Notes under the pieces: model-generated | Seen by the model: the letters and a program-made list of their open reading frames with translations, nothing else | The model's database searches: none | Told to the model about the DNA's origin: nothing | Origin: Fimbriimonadaceae bacterium | Lineage (GTDB): Bacteria; Armatimonadota; Fimbriimonadia; Fimbriimonadales; Fimbriimonadaceae | Assembly (NCBI GenBank): GCA_022843485.1 | Contig: JALHNM010000001.1 | Span: forward strand, 558,001-622,000 | Length of the DNA: 64,000 bases | Reading direction: 5' to 3' | Translations under genes and position numbers: made by a program | Part shown: in pieces, positions 1-7,833 of the stretch | How positions within the stretch are numbered: the first letter of the stretch is position 1 | Layout of the letters: each line of letters begins with the position of its first letter

Positions 1-2
1 AT

Positions 3-503
3 GGGACGAAGGGCCTGCTTCTGTTCTTCGGGGCGTTCACGGTCCTCGGGGCCCTGTTCGTCTGGGTGGGCGTGCTTTTGACCTCGAGCCCGGTGCTGCT
101 GGCTGGGCCGTCGATCCCAGTCGCGGCCCTCACGGTCCTCTGGGCGACCCGCCGCCCGGACGCGCCGGTGATGCTGATGGGGGTGTTCCCCCTGGCGGCC
201 CGGTGGGTCGCCGTGATCGCGGTCGCGATGTTGGTCTTCGGGCTAGGCACGGGGAACCCGTTGATCGGGGTGCTCGCGGGCCTGACCTGCGGCGTGGCGT
301 GGTGGGCGGCGAGGCAGCGGCTTTCGTTCCGGCGGTCGGTCGTCGTGCCTGGGGGCGGGCGGGGTCCGGGCTCGAAATCGAGGGAAGAGTTCGACTCCTA
401 TATGAACAGGGTGAAGGAGCGGGAACGGGAGCGGGAGGAGCGCGAGAGGCTCCGGCGGCTCTTCGAAGGGAGCCTGAAGGACGAGGACCCGCCTCGAGAC
501 TGA
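3..503 (+). CDS. Multi-pass membrane protein, C-terminal part (rhomboid/Derlin-like?), 5' end outside window
   Basis: The gene is already open at the window edge; its codons run in frame from base 3 to the stop at 501-503, giving about 166 visible residues. There are four hydrophobic stretches, followed by a highly charged tail with the run EREREREERERLRR, probably an amphipathic or coiled cytoplasmic segment. The pattern 'P..V.LMGVFPLAARWVA' followed by a Gly-rich helix resembles the later helices of rhomboid/Derlin-like proteins, but the catalytic Ser/His region, if any, is not visible. The family call is tentative; the integral membrane nature is clear. Confidence 0.55.
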   Translation, partial: GTKGLLLFFGAFTVLGALFVWVGVLLTSSPVLLAGPSIPVAALTVLWATRRPDAPVMLMGVFPLAARWVAVIAVAMLVFGLGTGNPLIGVLAGLTCGVAWWAARQRLSFRRSVVVPGGGRGPGSKSREEFDSYMNRVKEREREREERERLRRLFEGSLKDEDPPRD

Positions 504-693
504 GCCTGGGCTAGGCCCTCCTAGACTCGTCGCTAGAGAGAGTCTTGTGAAACGCCAGGCAATTCTGCGTGTTTTGGCCCAGACCCCTTCCAATCGGCAC
601 GCTAGACGTGTATCATCGTCAGTGCTAGGAGAGCGATCACCCGGCCGACAAGGACGGGGCGCCTTCTTCGAGCATGCAGAGGACTTAAGCACA

Positions 694-1395
694 ATGAACA
701 TCCGAACCCTGCTTTCGCTTTCGATCGCTGCCGTCGCCGTCGGCGCCAGCGCCAACATGGACCAGATCTCGAACACGGGCGGCCTCTTCGGCACCCCGGG
801 CTTCGGCGTCTTCCAGGTCTTCGGCGACTTCGCTGACTTCAGCGGCACCGTCGTCGACGACTTCAACTCGGCCGGCGTCGTCACCGACGTCGCCGCTGCG
901 TTCGAGCTCAGCGACCCGTCGATCTTCAGCACGCTTGGCAACCGCGTCCGCGGCTGGCAGGTCAGCTTCTGGAGCACCTCGGGTGCCGCTGGCGGCTCGG
1001 GCAACGGCCTGAACGGTGGCACGGTCGCCCAGGCCCTCGTGACCTCGGGCATCAGCTACAGCACGATCCTCTCGGGCACGCAGTTCCGCGTCGACATCAC
1101 GGGTCTCAGCCTCAACACGGGCGCCGGCCTCCGCTGGATCGGCATGGCCCCGGTGATGGACTTCACCGGCAACGGTCAGGCCTTCATCCTCAGCAACGCC
1201 ACCCCGGCCAACCGCGGCGGCGGTGCTGCTAACAACAGCGTCGGCGTCAACCCCGGCGGCGGCTTCGGCCTCGGCAACATCATCCCGGTCAACACCGACG
1301 CCGCCTACGCGGTCAAGTCGGTTCCGGAGCCGGCCACCATGCTCGCCCTCGGCGCCGGCCTCGCCGCCGTCGCTGCTCGCCGCCGCCGCAAGTAA
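694..1395 (+). CDS. PEP-CTERM sorting-domain protein
   Basis: Secreted protein of 233 aa. The N-terminus (MNIRTLLSLSIAAVAVGASA) is a signal peptide. The C-terminus carries the sorting signal: a VPEPAT motif, a hydrophobic stretch and a final Arg cluster (AARRRRK), as recognised by exosortase/archaeosortase systems. The middle is Gly/Asn/Thr-rich with no catalytic motif seen. I use ATG 694 rather than the upstream in-frame ATG 547 because it starts the signal peptide and is preceded by AGAGGA. It stands alone with a strong terminator behind it. No exosortase gene is in the window, so anchoring would need one elsewhere. The function of the mature part is unknown. Confidence 0.88.
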   Translation: MNIRTLLSLSIAAVAVGASANMDQISNTGGLFGTPGFGVFQVFGDFADFSGTVVDDFNSAGVVTDVAAAFELSDPSIFSTLGNRVRGWQVSFWSTSGAAGGSGNGLNGGTVAQALVTSGISYSTILSGTQFRVDITGLSLNTGAGLRWIGMAPVMDFTGNGQAFILSNATPANRGGGAANNSVGVNPGGGFGLGNIIPVNTDAAYAVKSVPEPATMLALGAGLAAVAARRRRK

Positions 1396-1433
1396 GCGGA
1401 GCGCGACATAGACCGGGGCTTCGGCCCCAAGGA

Positions 1434-1468
1434 CGCCCTGAGCTTCGGCTCGGGGCGTTTCTCTTTGT
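1434..1468 (+). terminator. Rho-independent terminator after the PEP-CTERM gene
   Basis: A 10-bp stem (1434-1443 with 1448-1457, one G-T pair) is capped by a TTCG tetraloop and followed by the T-rich tract TTTCTCTTTG. Confidence 0.85.
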
Positions 1469-1844
1469 TGGCATCCCCCCCCCTAGCTCGATCATGGGGC
1501 AGGGCTCCTGTTTGCCTGGCCAAGAGCGTGCAGTTTGGTCCGTCTCACGAAAAGGTCTTGCCGACCGGACCGGCGGAGTCTCGCTTCGCAGAGTCGTGGC
1601 GACTCTGGCTGTGTCGGGCCGCTCGACCCGCGCCTCAGCACCTGTGGCACCTTGGGTCGGGAGGCCAGAGGTTCAGCCCGTTACCCGGGTTCTCCTTATC
1701 GTCCCCAACCTCACTACCTTCACCGCCAGAGTCTCGGCCCGAGGCAGGTCGTTCGATTAGATCGACCGATCGACCCAGAGCTCCCTCAGCGTCGAGGGGG
1801 TCTCTCGGCGGCCCTCGGGAACTGGCCCCGGACGACCGATGGTC
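1469..1844. other. Gene-free gap upstream of ssrA
   Basis: No convincing coding region on either strand: the open frames here have atypical composition and no recognisable protein. A perfect 8-bp hairpin (CAGAGTCG/CGACTCTG, 1589-1607, 3-nt loop) and several GATCGACC-like direct repeats near 1757-1775 are visible. The gap may hold the upstream promoter region of ssrA or an unrecognised RNA; nothing firmer can be said. Confidence 0.5.
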
Positions 1845-1850
1845 TATACT
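1845..1850 (+). promoter_or_regulatory. -10 box of the tmRNA gene
   Basis: TATACT lies 10 bases before the predicted mature 5' end of tmRNA. No good -35 hexamer is visible at the expected distance. Confidence 0.65.
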
Positions 1851-1860
1851 AGCGAAGCCT

Positions 1861-2213
1861 GGGGGCGAAAGGGTTCGACAGGGTCGGATCGAGCCTGGGA
1901 TGCGAGTCGAGGAGCCGTTGGCCTCGTAAAAAGCGGCAAAAAAGTAACTGCGAACGACAACTTCGCTTACGCTGCCTAATTAGGTAGCGCGTCCGCCGGA
2001 ACCGCGCCAGCCGGGTCCCAAGCGGGCGACGCAAACGCTGGATCGCTGTGAGCCTTCTGTTCGGAGGCGGGTCGGCTAAATGAATCGGACTGGACGCGAC
2101 GGTAGCCTGGCCTCTCGGAGTGCCCCGCGTCGAGATAAAGAGTAGAGGAGACGCTCGTGGATTCCTCGGTGAGACGATTTTGGAAGGGGGTTCAATTCCC
2201 CCCGCCTCCACCA
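1861..2213 (+). ncRNA. ssrA: Transfer-messenger RNA (tmRNA)
   Basis: Rescues stalled ribosomes by acting as alanyl-tRNA and then as a short mRNA. The 5' end GGGGGCGAAAGGGTTCGAC is the classic tmRNA start. Its first seven bases pair with CGCCTCC at 2203-2209, followed by A and an encoded CCA (2211-2213), forming the acceptor stem. The T-arm has GGTTCAATTCC. The tag frame runs from GGC at 1935 to TAA at 1977-1979 and encodes GKKVTANDNFAYAA. Length is 353 nt, one-piece form. The tag ends in AYAA rather than the usual ALAA. Confidence 0.96.
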
Positions 2214-2226
2214 AACTTTCCGGCCG

Positions 2227-2799
2227 CTACCCACCCGGGGGCGGCTCGTCCTCCGGCAGCACGATCTTGCCGCCGAACGCGGTGACTGCCTCCTCCACGT
2301 CGTCCATGGCGACTTCGATGAGTTCGCGGCACGCCCCGTATTGCGGCCCCTGCTCGGAGAGGGCGTCCAGGATGCCCCGGGCCTCGGACAGGTCCCGGTA
2401 GGCGTCCTCCCCGGCCTCGATCCGCCGCTTGCGGTCGTCGTCGGCCCGCTGAAAGTCCGCTCGGACCTCGTCGTCGCTCGGGGGGTCGCTGGCGGCGTCG
2501 GCGGCAGTCGAACCGGCGCTGTCGACGTAGTCCGCCGCCCCTTCGAGGGCCGTCTTCACGTCGCCCCGGGCCCGGGAAGCCAGGCTCCGGACGGAAGCGA
2601 GCGCGTCCTGGATCGTGGCCCCGGCCGCCGCGAGCTGCACCGCACCGGCCCGGAGCTGCTCCGAGACCGCACCATCGGGGTCGGCAGGCGGGGCTGCGGC
2701 GGGGCCGGGCCCGCTCGGTGGCTGGTAGCCCGAAGTCGGCCCCCCCGGCTGGCACCCGCCGAGCGTGATCAGCGCCACGACCCACACCGCCCCTTTCAC
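2227..2799 (-). CDS. Predicted lipoprotein of unknown function
   Basis: Protein of 190 aa from a GTG start at 2799. The N-terminus is a lipoprotein signal: MKGAVWVVALITLGGC, with lipobox LGGC. A Pro/Gly-rich linker follows, then a mostly helical, Ala/Asp/Glu-rich domain with no known motif. An upstream in-frame start exists but would bury the signal peptide. The gene ends 13 bases from the 3' end of tmRNA (convergent) and is divergent from the ChaN-like gene. I do not recognise the family. Confidence 0.7.
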   Translation of the reverse strand: MKGAVWVVALITLGGCQPGGPTSGYQPPSGPGPAAAPPADPDGAVSEQLRAGAVQLAAAGATIQDALASVRSLASRARGDVKTALEGAADYVDSAGSTAADAASDPPSDDEVRADFQRADDDRKRRIEAGEDAYRDLSEARGILDALSEQGPQYGACRELIEVAMDDVEEAVTAFGGKIVLPEDEPPPGG

Positions 2800-2815
2800 A
2801 TGCCCAGGGTACCTG

Positions 2816-2845
2816 TTGACTTTCGGCCCGGCGCGGCACGACAAT
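2816..2845 (+). promoter_or_regulatory. Promoter of the ChaN-like/pyrD operon, leaderless type
   Basis: TTGACT (2816-2821), an 18-bp spacer, and GACAAT (2840-2845). The expected transcription start falls on or next to the GTG start codon at 2852, so the mRNA is probably leaderless. Confidence 0.65.
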
Positions 2846-2851
2846 GGGGAC

Positions 2852-3721
2852 GTGGTCACGCTCTGCGCCCTTACGATCGCCCTCGCCGACCCGTTCCTAC
2901 TCGAGATCGGCACCTCCGGCCGGGTCACGGTCGCACCCGGCCTCACGGACACCGCGACCGGCACGGCCGTGACGGTCAAGGATGTCGCCAAGGCCGCCGA
3001 GGGGGTCCGGTTCGTGTTCGTGGGCGAATCGCACGATAGCCCCGATCACCACCGCCTCCAAGCGGACGTCGTGGAAGCCCTTGTCGCCACCGGCCGCCCC
3101 GTCAGCGTGGGCTTCGAGATGTTCACCCGGGACAACCAGGCCAAGCTCCTCCCCTGGGCCCAGATGCCCCCGGGCGAGGCCGCCTTCTTGGAACAGATCG
3201 ACTGGAAGGGCCAGTGGGGCATGCCGTTCCGCCTCTATCGGCCGATCTTCCAGGTCGCGCGGTGGCACAGCCTGCCACTGGTCGCGCTCAACATCCCCCG
3301 GGCTTGGGTCCGCCAGGTCAGTCGCCAGGGGCCGGAGACCTTGACCGACGAGCAGAAGGCTTGGATCCCCCGTCTCGACGTCGGCAACAAGGACCACCGG
3401 TCCGTGTTCGACGCCCTGATCGGCGGGCACCCGCTGGAGGGGCCGCAGATGGACCGGATGTACGCCGCCCAGTGCGCGTGGGACGAGGCGATGGCCGACG
3501 CCGCGCTCAGCTGGCTCAAGGAGCACGGCCGTCCGAACGAGGTGATGGTCGTCATCGCCGGGTCGGGCCACGTGATGTACGGACAGGGCATCAACTGGCG
3601 GGTCACCAAGACGACGGGCGAGAAGACCCTGAGCGTGGTCTGTATCGACGCTGAGGGCCCCCGCGAGGTGAGCAAAGGCCTCGCCGAGTTTGTGTTCTCG
3701 GCGCCAGCCCCCCCTCGCTGA
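2852..3721 (+). CDS. ChaN-family (haem/iron-regulated, DUF399-like) exported protein
   Basis: Protein of 289 aa from GTG 2852, which begins a short signal-like segment (VVTLCALTIALADPF). Family signatures are in order: GESHDSPDHH near residue 66, GFEMF, the W-containing segment around QWGMPFRLYRPIF, the LNIPR motif, and a C-terminal IAGSGHVMYGQGI. ChaN-like proteins bind haem or act in iron acquisition; the exact role here is not known. The start was chosen from the promoter at 2816-2845 and the signal peptide. pyrD follows after 2 bases, so the two are co-transcribed. Confidence 0.78.
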   Translation: MVTLCALTIALADPFLLEIGTSGRVTVAPGLTDTATGTAVTVKDVAKAAEGVRFVFVGESHDSPDHHRLQADVVEALVATGRPVSVGFEMFTRDNQAKLLPWAQMPPGEAAFLEQIDWKGQWGMPFRLYRPIFQVARWHSLPLVALNIPRAWVRQVSRQGPETLTDEQKAWIPRLDVGNKDHRSVFDALIGGHPLEGPQMDRMYAAQCAWDEAMADAALSWLKEHGRPNEVMVVIAGSGHVMYGQGINWRVTKTTGEKTLSVVCIDAEGPREVSKGLAEFVFSAPAPPR

Positions 3722-3723
3722 CG

Positions 3724-4698
3724 ATGGGCTGGTACGAGGCCCTCGCGCGGCCGCTGCTCTTCGGGCTCGACCCGGAGGCCGCCCACGACCTCGGGTTGCG
3801 GGCGGTGGCGAGCGGACTGGTGCCGCCTTCACCCTCGCCGAGCCTGCCGGTCGAGGTCTTCGGGGTGCGGTTCCCGAACCCGGTCGGACTCGCGGCCGGG
3901 TTCGACAAGAACGCGGTGGCGGTCGAGCACTGGGGCGCGCTCGGCTTCGGGTTCGTCGAAGTGGGCACGGTCACGCGCCACCCGCAGCCCGGGAACCCGA
4001 AGCCCCGGATGTTCCGGCTCCCCGAGCACCGGGCGCTCATCAACCGCCTGGGCTTCAACAACGAGGGGGCGGACGCGGTGGCCCGAAGACTCGAGCTCGC
4101 CTCGCCCCGGATCCCCGTCGGGGTGAACCTAGGGAAGTCGAAGGTGACCCCACTCGAGGAGGCGGCCGAGGACTATGCGTACTCGTTCCGGCGGCTGCGG
4201 GAGCTCGGGGACTACTTCGTGGTCAATGTCTCCTCGCCGAACACGCCGGGGTTGCGCTCGCTCCAGGACCGGCCGGCCCTCGCCGCGATCCTCGGCCGCC
4301 TGCGCGAGGTGGATTCGACGCGGCCGTTGCTCGTCAAGGTCGCCCCGGACCTCGAGGAGGGGCAGCTCGACGATGTGGCGTCGCTCGTGGGTGAGTTCGG
4401 GCTGGCCGGGGTCGTCGCGACCAACACGACGGTGGCCCGTCCCCTGCCGTCCGATCCCGGGATCGAGGGGGGGCTGTCCGGGGCTCCCCTTGGGCCGCTG
4501 GCCGACCGGGCCCTCGCTCGACTCCGGTCGTCGTGCCCGGCGGGGACAGTCCTCATCGGGGTCGGCGGGGTGACGACCCCGGACGACGCCCGCCGCAAGT
4601 TCAGCCTGGGGGCCGACCTGGTCCAGGTCTACACCGGCTTCGTCTACGGCGGCCCCTCCTTCCCCTCCCGCCTCGTCGCCGCGCTCGCCGCCCCGTGA
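3724..4698 (+). CDS. pyrD: Dihydroorotate dehydrogenase (quinone), class 2
   Basis: Fourth step of pyrimidine synthesis: dihydroorotate to orotate with FMN and the quinone pool, at the membrane. Of 324 aa. The N-terminal helices (MGWYEALARPLLFGLDPEAAHD) are the membrane-binding extension typical of class 2. The FMN and substrate motifs are visible: NPVGLAAGFDKN, RLGFNNEG, VNVSSPNTPGLR (with the catalytic Ser of class 2 enzymes), VATNTT, GVGGV and VQVYTGFVYGGP. ATG 3724 follows the preceding stop by 2 bases. Confidence 0.95.
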   Translation: MGWYEALARPLLFGLDPEAAHDLGLRAVASGLVPPSPSPSLPVEVFGVRFPNPVGLAAGFDKNAVAVEHWGALGFGFVEVGTVTRHPQPGNPKPRMFRLPEHRALINRLGFNNEGADAVARRLELASPRIPVGVNLGKSKVTPLEEAAEDYAYSFRRLRELGDYFVVNVSSPNTPGLRSLQDRPALAAILGRLREVDSTRPLLVKVAPDLEEGQLDDVASLVGEFGLAGVVATNTTVARPLPSDPGIEGGLSGAPLGPLADRALARLRSSCPAGTVLIGVGGVTTPDDARRKFSLGADLVQVYTGFVYGGPSFPSRLVAALAAP

Positions 4699-4729
4699 GC
4701 CTCGGCGGCTCGCGGGGCGGTGGTGGCGT

Positions 4730-6208
4730 TCAGTCGAGCACGGCCTCGAAGGCGAAGGCTCGGAATTCGACTTGGGCCCGGGCTCGGGCGGTGGGGAGGG
4801 TGGGACGGACGGTGGCGCGGACCGAGACAGTGCCGTCGGGGGCGCGGTAGCGGGCGAGGTCCCCGGTAAGGACGAGCTCGACCTTGGTCCACTCCCGTCC
4901 GACCGGGGTGCGGGCGACGTCCACGGTGTCCCAATGGCCGGTGGTGAGGTCGCGGACCTCGAGGACGGCCTGGGCGGGGCCGCTCGCGCGGACCTCGCCG
5001 GTGAGCCAGAGGTAGTGGGGCGCCGAGTCGAGCCGGGCCGAGGCGACCACCGCCGCCCCCGCCCCCCGCTCTGGGCGCACCGACAGCCCCCCTGCCCCCG
5101 CGATCGTCGCCCCCGCCTCGACCACCAGCCCCGCCCCGACGCGGGTGGCCTTGGGCGTCGCGATCCAAGGGCGGGCCTTCCCGTCCCCAGGACGTAGCCC
5201 GTTGCCGACCAAGACTCCCTTGTCGGTCACCCTCACGATCTCGTAGAAAACCCATCCGAGAGCCTGTGCACCGAGGAGGTCGTTGATCAGCCGTTCTCTA
5301 TGGCGTTCGGTCCACAGCGCGATGATCTGATCGCTTGAGGTCGAGTTCCAGAGCTGGAGCGCGATATGCCCCAGCGAGTTAACGTCGGTCGCACCGCTCT
5401 CTGGCCACTTCACGGGATCGACGAGAAAGCGCCACCCTCCGGATTCGGTCCATGTCGCGGCTCGCGGCCCCATTGGCGGCCCCGTAGCCACGCCGACGAT
5501 CAAGCCTCGGTCGTTGATGTAAGTGAAGGCGGCCTCCCTGAATCCAGCCGGCCGTTCGACGACCAGAACCGAGCCTCCCTGGTAGGCAAACCCTCTTCTC
5601 GGGGAGAGGTCCATATCGCCGGTGACTCCCACGAAGTCCCCGTTGTCGTTGACTCCCAAGGCCAACCGAGACCATCCAGGGATAGCCGGGCCGAAGTTCT
5701 CGGCTCTTCCGTCTGGAACGAACCTCAACGGGTCTCCACCCCGGCCAAAGCTACCCGCGTAACCTGCTCCCCCTACAGCCCATCCAGACTCTGAGACGTC
5801 CTCGATATAGATCTTTGTCGATCCCGGAGGGCTTTGGAGTCGGAGATAGCCCGATTCGACGTCCCACCTGCACGCTCCCACCGGATTCGTCGCGAAGAGG
5901 CCGTGGAGGGTATCTCGACTGTCGATTCCAATCCAAGAAGCCTGTTGACCGTTGTCTAGGGGCACTCGAACAAACGACCCGCCGGCCCTCCTTGTGTAGT
6001 AGCCGTTAGATGCGACCAACAGAACGAGCCCGAGCGACTCGTTCGCCCCTCGGACGTACATGTCGTTGTCGGGTGCCCCAGGAGGCAGGGGCACCTCATG
6101 GAGCACGTACTGTTGCGCCGTCGCACCAGTCAAGACCCCGGCAGCCAAGAGGCTAAGCGAGAGCAGGCGACGGAGCCCTGGCGGGTAGGTGACGGCGCTC
6201 ACGTCCAT
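4730..6208 (-). CDS. Secreted HAF-repeat-like protein, type B, copy 1
   Basis: Predicted exported protein of 492 aa. The signal peptide ends ...TGATAQQ. The first ~330 residues contain recurring 'N..G..VG' units (for example LGVNDNGDFVG, INDRGLIVG, VTDKGVLVG), as in HAF-type extracellular repeats that probably fold as a propeller. The last ~130 residues look like a beta-sandwich (PHYLWLTGEV...). The ATG directly follows the TGA of the upstream paralogue (TGAATG), so translation is probably coupled. Homologous in layout to the gene at 13005-14441. Function unknown. Confidence 0.7.
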   Translation of the reverse strand: MDVSAVTYPPGLRRLLSLSLLAAGVLTGATAQQYVLHEVPLPPGAPDNDMYVRGANESLGLVLLVASNGYYTRRAGGSFVRVPLDNGQQASWIGIDSRDTLHGLFATNPVGACRWDVESGYLRLQSPPGSTKIYIEDVSESGWAVGGAGYAGSFGRGGDPLRFVPDGRAENFGPAIPGWSRLALGVNDNGDFVGVTGDMDLSPRRGFAYQGGSVLVVERPAGFREAAFTYINDRGLIVGVATGPPMGPRAATWTESGGWRFLVDPVKWPESGATDVNSLGHIALQLWNSTSSDQIIALWTERHRERLINDLLGAQALGWVFYEIVRVTDKGVLVGNGLRPGDGKARPWIATPKATRVGAGLVVEAGATIAGAGGLSVRPERGAGAAVVASARLDSAPHYLWLTGEVRASGPAQAVLEVRDLTTGHWDTVDVARTPVGREWTKVELVLTGDLARYRAPDGTVSVRATVRPTLPTARARAQVEFRAFAFEAVLD

Positions 6209-7724
6209 TCACCTCGTGTAGAAGTTCGCTTGCTCCACGTCGATCGACCACGTCGAGGACACCGGCCCCGTCGACTTGGCCGACAGGCGACCTCGCACCT
6301 TCCCCCCGGACACGAAACGCGCGAGCTCGCCCGGGGCTGCGCCCTCGAACGTCAGGTAGTGCCGTGCGACCCGCGACTCGGCAGGGGTCACCACCACCCA
6401 GGCCAACGCTTGGAAGTCCCAGAGCTCGAGACCCACGTCGAAGAGCCCGCTTGCGTCCACACGGACGGTCGAGCGAAACCAGAGCTCTTGTGGCGATCCC
6501 GAAACCAGGGCCTCGACCTCGACGAGCACGGGCGGGCCGGCCGGGACCAGCCCGGTTGCACGTCTGACGTTCGCCCAGGCCGCGTCAGGGAACCGAACGT
6601 CCGTGAAGTTCCCGAACTGGAGCGTCCCGTTCACGACCGAGAAGTCGCCAGCCACACTGGGCACCCTTCGAGTGAACGCCGAGGAACCGGTCGCGAAGAA
6701 GACCTCAAGTTGATCCGAGCTCGAACCCCCGAACCGCGGCGGTGTGGCTTCCGAGATGCCCGAGACCGCGAGGTTCGACGTGTCCGTGGCCGGTTCGCAG
6801 AAGGCTCTGAGGTCGATCGCCGCACCACCGTTCGGCTGGAACGCCCCGAGCCAGAGGTACGGGACCGGGCCGTTGCCTACGAAGGTCTCGCCGACGCGAT
6901 CGAACTGGGCCGGCCGACCGTACCGGGAATCGAGGAACGTGACCGAGGCATCGCCTAAGGTGTACACGAACGTCTGGCCCAGAAGCGACCCGCTCGGCTC
7001 CATCGCCCCAACGACCCTGTTGCCGCTGACCCCGATCACCGTGCCTTGCCTGCCGACCGCCCAACCAGGCAGGAACTGCGCCGTACCATAGACCGATCCG
7101 CTCGGCACCCAGTATGCGGGCACGATGGAGCCGCCAGACAGTACGGAACCACCGATAAGGGAGCTTTGGGTCCGACCGATTGCGGTGGCACGTGTCGATG
7201 TGTCGTCAGGAAGCAAGAAGTCGTAGGTCTGGGACCCAGGATCGACCCAGTACGCACGATCCAGGTTGTTCTCGCGGATAAATCCTACGACTCGGTTGTC
7301 CTCTGAGACTTGGGTCCCGGTACCCTGCCTAAGGTCGCTCGGGAAAAGGTGAGCAGGCACTCCATTGATCCACCGCAAGGGGCGCGTCGTTGTCGATCCT
7401 CCACCGTTGGCTGACCCCACGATTCGGCCAAAGGCGTTCCCGTGCTTTGAAACCCCCCTGTCCGCTCCTATTGGGGTGGCCATCTCACCCGGGGTGCCCA
7501 AGTCCGACCTCATCGGGAGAACCTCGATACTCGGCGTCCGAGAGATCGCCCCGAGAAGGTCGCCAATGGTTCCCATCTGGCCAGAAGTTACCGCGGCGAA
7601 AAAGCCGTCAACTCGGAACCGCTCGATCTTGTACAACGTCGTGGACTGGGCGAGGGCTTCCCCCCCCCCCGCAAACGGCGAGGGCGGCGAGGGCGAGCCG
7701 CAGGGTGGTCTTCGTGTGTTTCAT
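6209..7724 (-). CDS. Secreted HAF-repeat-like protein, type A, copy 1; frame broken at a G11 tract (possibly phase-variable)
   Basis: A perfect signal peptide starts at ATG 7724 (MKHTKTTLRLALAALAV) after GGAGCGAACAG. It enters a run of 11 G (minus strand; 7660-7670) that shifts the frame and gives a stop after about 39 codons. With 10 or 13 G the signal peptide continues through EALAQS, an ideal cleavage site, into the 476-residue frame that begins at TTG 7636. The full product would be about 504 aa: repeat-rich N-part (DNRVVGF, GNRVVGA) then a C-terminal beta domain (SPQELWFRSTVRV). It is either a sequencing error or a phase-OFF allele. Confidence 0.75.
7660..7670 (-). repeat. Homopolymeric tract G11 inside a signal-peptide coding region
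   Basis: Eleven consecutive C on the plus strand (G on the coding strand). Both flanks are in good coding frames that differ by one base, so length changes by slippage would switch the downstream protein on or off. Confidence 0.9.
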
Positions 7725-7833
7725 CTGTTCGCTCCGGGTCACACCAAGTGTGCCCATAGTTTACGACGCCGTCCTCTTCCAGCCCATCGCAGCGGGACGG
7801 GAAAAGTACGGTGATTTTTCCACATTCGTCGCA

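Noticed and set aside
1849-2214. Minus-strand open frame beginning MVEAGGIEPPS
   Set aside because: It is the antisense of tmRNA; such GGIEPPS starts are a known artefact of tRNA-like 3' ends.
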